Assembly: GCF_040207125.1 (NCBI RefSeq)
Contig: NZ_CP157940.1
Coordinates: 3,162,001-3,226,000, forward strand
Direction of reading: 5' to 3'
Length of the DNA: 64,000 nt
From: Lacrimispora sp. BS-2
GTDB taxonomy: Bacteria > Bacillota > Clostridia > Lachnospirales > Lachnospiraceae
Shown: in pieces, positions 18,601 to 27,600 of the stretch
Layout of the letters: each line of letters begins with the position of its first letter
Numbering within the stretch: position 1 is the first letter of the stretch
The notes under the pieces: generated by a model
The model's input: only the letters and a program-made list of their open reading frames with translations
What the model was told of the DNA's origin: nothing
The model's database searches: none
Made by a program: the position numbers and the translations under genes

Positions 18601-21600
18601 ATAGGTAACCGTGTATTTTATGACGTTTCCGTTTTTCACTGCACTGTGATCCGATCCTATGCTGCTTGTTACTTGCGCTATAGGAATTTCCCTGGTTATT
18701 GGATTCTTAATGGTGTAATCGTAGTTATCCTCATTAACGGCCCAGCCAGCAAGGACATTTCCTTCTGCATCGGCCAGTTCCTGCCTGGTTTTCAGGTATG
18801 TCCTGGAGGGAATGGTGTAGGATCCGTTTTTGTCAAAATATATCCGTTTCGTTTCCTTAAAGGACTTTTCTGTCCTGCCATCGGAATATCTGGTGTATTC
18901 GGTAATTTCATATAAATGGCCGTTTATGATACCGTCTTCCACTGTTATAATCTGGCCGCTTCCTGTCCCAATAAAGGGAGGAAGCTCGGTTTCTGCGTCT
19001 AAATCTTTTAATACTGTATATACCTTTACAGGAACCCTTCCGGTAACAGTCAGGACTTCTATGGAACCGTTGTCACAGGCCAGCTTTAAGACACTAAAAT
19101 CATTTGATACATTTTTAATTCCCGTTCCCGCCTTATTTATGGCAAAGATCACCGGCTTTGAAATAGTATATCCGGTTGGAGCTTCCAGCTCTTCCATGAT
19201 GTAGACCCGGTTCGCTGACAGCTTCTTTGTCAGGGTATAGCCGTCCGGACCGGATACGAAAGTCTCAATGGTATCTCCAACCTTTTGGTATTCTCCATCA
19301 ATGACCACCGCCTCATACACAGCTATCTCAGCACCTTCCACCGCCATCCCGTTTTCAAAGTTTGTCTTTTTAAATTGTATTTTTGTTGGTTGGTTCTCAA
19401 TTTCACAGGTGTAAAGTATTTCTTTTCCGATCCCTTTCTCGTCAAACTGGAACTTCTTCATTCCTTCGAAGATCTGGTAAAAATCCGGTGGGGAAATTTC
19501 TTCAATGGCATAAGTGAAAGGTTTTATAGTTCCGTCTGTCTGCACCATGCCTACTGGAAGTCCGGTTATTTCTGCCTTTCCGTCTGTGCCAGTTGTCATG
19601 TACCAGACAGTTCCGGTATCCTTGTTCGTTACCTTAAACCGAGCGTTTTCCAGTCCCTCTCCAGTATCGGAAGCTTTCTTTTGGATTTCCAGCTTTCCTA
19701 CGGTTGGAGTATTGATCACCCGGTAAACAGGTATTTTTTCTGCTCCTACGGTGATTTTTACCGGCGCGGCTTTCTGCATATAGGCCGGAGGAATAAGCTC
19801 GGCTACATAATAAGTTCCATAAGGGGTTTTATCAATGCGGTGAGGCTTTAAATCCCCTACAGAAAATCCTTCCGGGATATCCCCGTTAAATCTATCATTT
19901 TCCGTATACCTTCCATCCGATCCGGATAGCCAGGTTTCTATATGATGAGCTTCATCTTCCACAAAGTTCCCGGCTTCATCGGCCCGGTAAAGGGCCAGTT
20001 CTGCGCCCTTTGCGGCATACTCATTTGTTCCGTCCGTTACCACTTTAAGGACATTGATGTACTTTTCCTCGTTTTCCAGACTGAATCTCTGCACACTTCC
20101 GGTTTCTTCAAGGACGATTGCTTTGGGATCGGCTGTTTCAAAACCCTCCGGTGTCTTTTCTTCCACCAGGACGTAATTTCCTACCTTCTTCCCGTCTTTC
20201 TCTGCATTAAAAGGAAGATAATCAATCCGGTGCATTCCCTCTAAGGTGTCATAACTTTTTACCCCGTTTTCCTCTTTGTAGTTGAACTGATATTCAAAAT
20301 TCAGGGGGAGTTTCCCGTCATGATCAAGGGAACCGCTTTTTACGTTCCGGTAAATGGTGATCCGAATTGTTTTTCCGGCATCGGTGATCCATGTCTGGAT
20401 GGCTCCTTCTGCTTTTCCGGTCTGAAGGCTTTCGCTGCGCTCCGCCGTCCGCTCCCCTTCTTTCGTGTACCAGGTGAGGGAAGTGAGGCCTTCTCCTTTC
20501 TCCCGATAGGCTGCCTCAAAGTCCGTAATAAAGCTGGACTGATTTTCTGACAGATCAAGAAGGGCCTTTATGCGGTCCATAAAGCCAGTACTTTTTTCAA
20601 ACTTTTCGGTATACTCAGTCAAATCCTCGGTCAGCCATTCTGTTATCTTCTTCTCCTTATCAAAGACCGGCTTTCCGTCAGCGATTATAATAGTTCCATT
20701 GCCGTCTGACTTTGCTTCAAAAAGGGCCAAGGTAGCTGCATGGCTGTTTGGAAGCTGCATCTTTTTCCCTGTACTGCCTACATAATATTTGTAAACTTCC
20801 AGCTTGGTATGATCGTTCTTTAAGTTTATGGTCTGTACTTCTCCGGTGGCTTTCACTGTAAGTTCCATGGAACTGCGGGCATAGCCGCCGGCTGCTTCTA
20901 CTTCCTCCAAGATATAATCTCCGGCAGGGATTCCCTCAAAGTATTTCGGGGTTCCATCTGTGATCCAGTCAGCTACGATCCGCACCGGCGTATTGTCAGC
21001 GGTATTTTCTACCGTCCATTCTGCCGGCTTATTTTCGACCTTTACAAAATAGTAGCCTTTCGGATAGGTTACGCTGTCCGTGGTATAGACCCGCTTTGCT
21101 TTGTAAAGTTCCAAATGCGCCCCGGTAACCTGACCGTAACTGTAGGCCCCCTTCGGCTCCGTGATCGTAATATCTTGCTGAGAGCCTGACCCTTGGTCAT
21201 AATCGCTGAGTACATCAATCCGGTACTGATCCGGTGCATCGGTCTTTACAATCTCCACCTTGATCTTTTCATCTTCCAGACCGGCCTTTTGGACTTCTCT
21301 GGTTTCCGTAACGGTAACGCCTTCCGGAAAACCTTTGGTGTAGCCGTCTGGAACCTTTACCTCTTCCAGGATGTAGGTTCCAGGGATCACCCGCTTTAAC
21401 ATATCAGCCTGGCCTACGGTCATCTCTACCTTAAATGGATTGTTGGGATACTTCTCTCCGGTAATCCAGGTGTTTTCCATGATCCAGGCTTCGCCCTGGC
21501 GGTGATATAGCTTCTTATCGTCTGTGGTATCCTCTTCCTTCCCAATGTCTTCTATGCCGGTCTTATTATTTATCTTATAAGTAGCATTGTTGTAGGATGG

Positions 21601-24600
21601 AAGAAGGTCATCATATCTGTAGCGCACATAATCCCCGTCAATGTCATAGACAGGATCGCCTTTTTTATAGGTTTTATCTGATCTCTGGTAATACTCCGGT
21701 AGACCATGGCCATTCAGGACCGGGTTCAAGCTTTTATTAAAATCATTACCGTTATAAGTCCCTGTGACATATTCCTGATCCGTATCGGCATTGATGGAAG
21801 CAATTCTCCAGGTTTTGATTTTTTCTCTGGCAATGACTGCTCCGGTTTTGGTTTTGGATACCTTTACCGGCCATACAAGAAGCTTTTGACCTTCCTTGGC
21901 AGGGTCTGCCCCGCTATTTCGGGCATAGGCCATTCCGGTAGTGGGATTTGCATATGCATCCCGGTTTCCATTGCTGTCAAGGTGATAAAGGATGGTTCCA
22001 GGGCTTAAAGTGAAGCATTTGTCCGCTGCGGAATATTTCACCGTTGTTAGATCCCCTCCGGTCAGCTCAAAGACAGGCTGCCCAGCCTTCAGCACGTAGA
22101 TGGATTCCTGGTTTTTTATCTTTACCCGGTTTCCGTTCCGGTCATAGCCGTAAAGCTTCCCATTTGCCCCGGTTTCCGTTACTTTCAAATCTCCAAGGGA
22201 ATAGAAAAGAATATCCGTATCCCCTCGTTCTACAGTCCCATAAGTCCAGGTTCCTTCCCCTGGCTCTCCGTTTAAGCTTCCTTCTTCATCCTCTTCCCGG
22301 ATAAATTCAATAGTGGTTCCAGCGTGTCCTTTTAATACCTGAATGGATTGAACGTTGTTATTCCGGTCCCTTACGACCTCCACACCATCATATCCATAAT
22401 CTCCGCTGTCCCCGTTTTCCTTGACCTCTATGGCATCATATAGGGCCATCTGTGCCCCTGCAACATAGCGGTTGTTATCATCGGCGGTATCTAAGGGCCT
22501 GGATATCAGGCCGTAACCGGCAAACATGCCATCTACATAAACTGGCTCAACATCTTCTCCGGCGGCCTTTCTGGATTCTAAGTACTCCAGAGTACCTTTG
22601 TACCAGGCATAGCCTGAATAGGTTCCGTTCTTGTAGCCAAACTCCAGGTTTTCTGTTCCGTACTTCTGTTTTAATTCCAGTTCTGTTCCTTCTAACCTGG
22701 TATTAGTCTTGTAAGTGACTGTCTGAGTAGAATCCTTGATTTTGGATACTTCCAGGCGGACCGGAGTATTCCCTACGTAAATTCTTGCAGTGTTAGTGAT
22801 ACCCGGCGTCCCTTCTCCTGTCTTATCCTCATAAATAGCCGCTGCTACTCGGTTATCTCGGTTTTCATCCAGGTAATAAGTGGTGCGGTCGGAATAAATT
22901 TCTATGGCTACCGGCTTTGTTCTTACATAACCGGCTGGGGGCTTCACCTCACAAAGAACATAGGTCCCGGCTCCAAGGGGCTGGGGTGTCGTAAGATAGC
23001 CGACATTCTGATCCTGATATGATACGCCTGCCGGATCATCCTCCTGGGCCTGAAGGCCGTCCCGGATGGTTGTAAAGGCTTCAAACTGCCCTGTCCTTCT
23101 TCCTTCCTGATCGGTTAAGATCACCTGTTCCGATTCCTTACAAATAGGTGTCCCCGCCGGAACAGTTCCCTTCCAGGCGTTTCCTTCCAGGGCAATATCC
23201 CTGGCTCCCATAGCTTCTAAAAATTCCTTTGAACCTTCGATCCGGGTATCTGTATCAAAAAACTTCACCAGGCCATCCGTATTCTCCCCATCCTCCCTGG
23301 ACGCTGCATAGAGAGTAAACAAAGCTCCATCGTGGAGGAGGTTTTCCCCTGTTTCTGAATCCAGCTTTTCAATTCTCAACCGGCTGGTATAAAAGGTGTT
23401 TTGGTACTTCCGGTACGCATAGCCTTTATAGCTTGCTGTTCCGTCCCCATTTTGTATGGTATCCGTTGTTTCATCGGCTGGCTCTGTGACCGCCCATGGC
23501 ACCAGCATAGACGCAAACTTTCCATCATAGGCCGTCTGCATCCCCTCCATGGCCGTCACATGATCCCGGTATACCTCTCCAGCTCCGGACGGGAAGGAAA
23601 CATTATCATAAATCTGCTTATCTTCGGAAATTGAACCGTAACGGTAGACTTTCTCTACTCCATTTGTTTCATAGGTGGAACCATTGGCCGTTCTTTTTCC
23701 AGTATTTACATCATCGGCAAAGTAATGGCTACTTGGATTTCCACCGGCTTCCACTGGATCAACCAGGGTGTTGTAATAGTCCTTTACCGGGTCGTTCTCT
23801 CCCTGGGTAATGGCGAAATGCCTATGGCCGGTAGGATCACCGGCAGCTGCACCTGATAGTTTGTCAAGGTCTAAGCCATAGGGATAAATTTCATAATCAC
23901 CTAACAGGCTGTGCGCCCGGATCACATACTTTCTTAAGTCCTCCCCATTCTCTCCCGGCCATTCTTCATTAAACCGGATCTGATACTTAGCGGAAAGGGC
24001 TTGGACGGTATCGGATGCCTTGTACTGATAATAAATGCTTAAGGCTTCCGGGGTCTTATCGGCTCCGTCCTTACCTCCTTCATAAACTGCCGGAAGCTCA
24101 ATTTCCTTTGGAGCATCAGTCTTGTAATGCTTGTTGTAAAGATCTCCTAAATCCTTACTAAAGGGCTGTTGCTCCACGGCAATATAGGTTCCGTAAGGAA
24201 GATATTCTGATACTCCGTAAGTGTAACCGGCCTCCGGAGCTTCCTGATCGGCGCTTAATGTAGTCCTATCTTGGTCCTTACCACCGTCTGTCTCACTGTC
24301 CCAAGCAATGGAATAGATCTGATCAAAGTCATAGGAAAAGAACGGTTTCAAATAGTTCTCTGCTTTCTTAATGGCTTCTGAAAGAGCCTTATCATATATC
24401 TCATCCTGATATTTTTCATTTCCTGAACCGCTTTGCTTCTCCCCGGCCTGGTTATTACTAACCAGTTTTGCCACTTCCGTATCCAGATACCAGGTAATTG
24501 CAAATTGGCGGACGTTATCGGAACGGAGGGCATTTTCAGCGGCAGTATTCGATGTATTAATACTGTTTCTCATGTCTAAATTGTTATGGATTGCCGGATA

Positions 24601-27600
24601 CTGCTTTTCTGCTCCGCCAGTTCCAAACAGGAGCTGCTTAATAAAAGCAAAGGGCTTAAAGGATGAGCTGCCGTTCTCTGTACGATCCCATTTATCGTCA
24701 TTAGCCACTTTGATGGCTTCAAAGAACTTTTCATAATTGTAACGGTTCACCTCCCGGTCATTTCCGGACTCATCCTTGACCTTCTGAATGGTTTTCTCCA
24801 GAATAGCAGTATAGCCTGGGTTCTGATCTGTATTGATGTAATCGTTTGTATAACTGTAAAGCTTGGTATTTGCGATCGCTGCCCTATTGGAATCACTGGT
24901 AAGCGAATCGGTCCGGTAGTCTACCTTAGTGAAAAGTTTCTGGACCTTTTCCGGGAAAGAGTTTCGGTACGCAAGAATATCCACGATGTTTCCATTACGG
25001 TCCTGCCAGGTCACCGTTCCATCTTCAGCCCGGTATAACCGTTCCAAATTGGATTTTAGGTAGACTTTGAAACGGAAGTTTTTTAGATACCTGGCATTCT
25101 CTTTTATTCCTCCCCCATGTCCCGTGTAACGGTCCTCATGACCGATCCCTGCATAAGTGTTATCATCATAAGTCCCATCTTCTTTCACAGAAATGTCTTT
25201 CGTGATTTTGATTTTCTGCATAATGGGCCGTTCCACTACAGAAACTTTTGTGTTCCTGGTGCCCCCATCAGTATAGATCTGGTTCCGATCATACCGCAGG
25301 GTCACCGTTTCAATATAAGTACCGGCTCCGGACATGTTTGGGGAAACGGAGATATTTCCGTAATACCCAGCGTATTCCTCCGGAGTGATATAGGTTCCTT
25401 CCACAAAGTCATCCTGATATTTGATCTTATAGTCGATGGATTCCGTTCCTTCACTGCCAGCCACTTCAATGAGATAGCCTACTCCGTCATAAGTAGCGGC
25501 CACCGGCGTGTCCACATCCTTCAGTTCATAACCTGGGGCCACATGTACTTCCTCTTCTACCAGAACTTTTTTAATGCTTCCATCATTGTTCCGGAGCGGT
25601 TCTCCCTGGCTGTACACCCAATAGGTACGTTCCGGACTGTCTAAAACGGTAAGGGCAGATAAATCCTCCGGATAAACAGCATTATTCTTTGACAACTCCC
25701 CTGCTTTCACCTTTGCATAAGTCACAAAACCATTCCCATTTTCCTTAAAATCCTCGAACTGATCCGGGGTATAAGCTGTGTAGAGATATCCGGAGGCATT
25801 TGTTCCTTTGATTTCATAGTCAATGGAATTTCTGATATATAAGATTTTTTCCACTTCATCATAAATACTGGCTGATACAGAGCTTCCCACCCGGTAGGAA
25901 TAGCGGATCATGGCCTTTCCATCGGTAATTTCCTGTATCCTTAAGCAGTTAAAAACAGAAAGCCCGGCTGCCTCCATACCTTCGTAAAGACTGGCTGCCT
26001 GTTCCTCAAAGGTATCTCCTGTTACTGGAATCATGATCCAGGGAGCGCCCTCATCCGGTTCCTTAAAGGAAGCTCTTTTAAGTGCTGCATTGGCATCCTC
26101 CATTAGGTCCTCGGTGTTTTTCTTATCCTGAAAGGTTGGAATTGTATAGCGCAGGGCATTATCAGGCCGGACCGCCGTATAGTCATACTCCGCATCTGAT
26201 ACCTTACCTACCACAGCGGTTTCCCCGTTTGGAAGGGTAATCGTATCGCCAACCTTTGCCATTACCGGAGATCCATTTATGATCACTCTGGCCCCTTCCT
26301 CTTGCGCCAGAGCCGTTTCCTCTTTTGTTACATATTCCGTGTGGGTTCCGTTTGAATCTTCCACCACTTCACTTCTAGTTATATAAAAGGAGGCTCCATT
26401 CGGGATATTCTGTGCATAGATCTGGTACCCATTTGTGGTTTCGCTGCTTTTTACTGTAAACGTGTTGATCTTTTTTACCCGGTCAATTCCGATTCTTCCG
26501 GCGGATACAGTCCCTTCTGCTGACGGATTACCTCCGGCTTCAAAAGCCTCCCGATTGCTGATGGCAGCATCCTTTCCGTACACAGACAGCTCATAGCCCT
26601 CGGACCGGGTAAGCTCCTTGATGTAATATTGGGTTCCATCTGCATTGACGATCAAAGGCCGCCCAATCCAACAATTTCCGTTAAGATCCTCATTGTTTTC
26701 TATGGGGTAGGAATAGCTGCTTTCCCCGGTACCGTCCTTTCCCTGGTTAGAGGAAAGCTTCTCATAACCGGCTGCGGTCTCATTACGGCTGTCCATCAAG
26801 GTAATACTGCTTCCCCGTTCGGTATGGCCGACAAATCGTTCTGCATCAGCTTCCTTCCCAATAGCTTTTCCCATAGCGGTATAAAGGTTTGCCGGTGCCT
26901 GATCCGCCCAGCCACCAGGCGTTCTTTCGATTGCCCCAGTCTGATAATTGTATGTATAGCCGGGAGCCTGGGTGATGGCCAGAAAGCTTGCATCCCCGTT
27001 CCGGTCTGTTGTTGCTATGGATACCAGGTTATCCTTCTGAAAGAGAACACCAGAATGTCCATCCGGATGGGGGATATCCGTTGCTGCAAACAAACCGTAA
27101 ACAGCTCCCTCTAAGGTTCCATCGCCCTGACTATCTCCGTAAGCGCCGTAAGAATCGGATTCCCCGGCTTTTAAATTCATATCCTTTTTGTTAAAATGAA
27201 TTTCTCCTTCGGCTCGATGGTCATAAGCGATAAAGGTCCAGTCCTTAGTAGACGAATCCAGCGGGTCCAACCGGCTTGTTTCTGTAGACTCCGGAAGACC
27301 CTTTAAGGAGCTTCCGCTTCCCGAATTTTCGTCATCTGCTCCTAATCGGAAGAAGGATATGGTCTTGTTTGCCACGGAACGCAAGCTAGAAACCACCGTT
27401 TCTAGAAGACCAGTGAGAGTAACGCCGCCATTCATCTTTTCCGCTTCGGAATCCGTAGCGGTTTGTTTTTTCTTAGAGACAATTTCCGATGCCGCTTTAT
27501 CTTCTACCTGGGATTCCGGTTGCGTTTCCTCAATAGTTTCCTCTTCTGATACCGATACTATCTCATCCATAGATTCTTCTATCGTTTCGGATACTGTCTC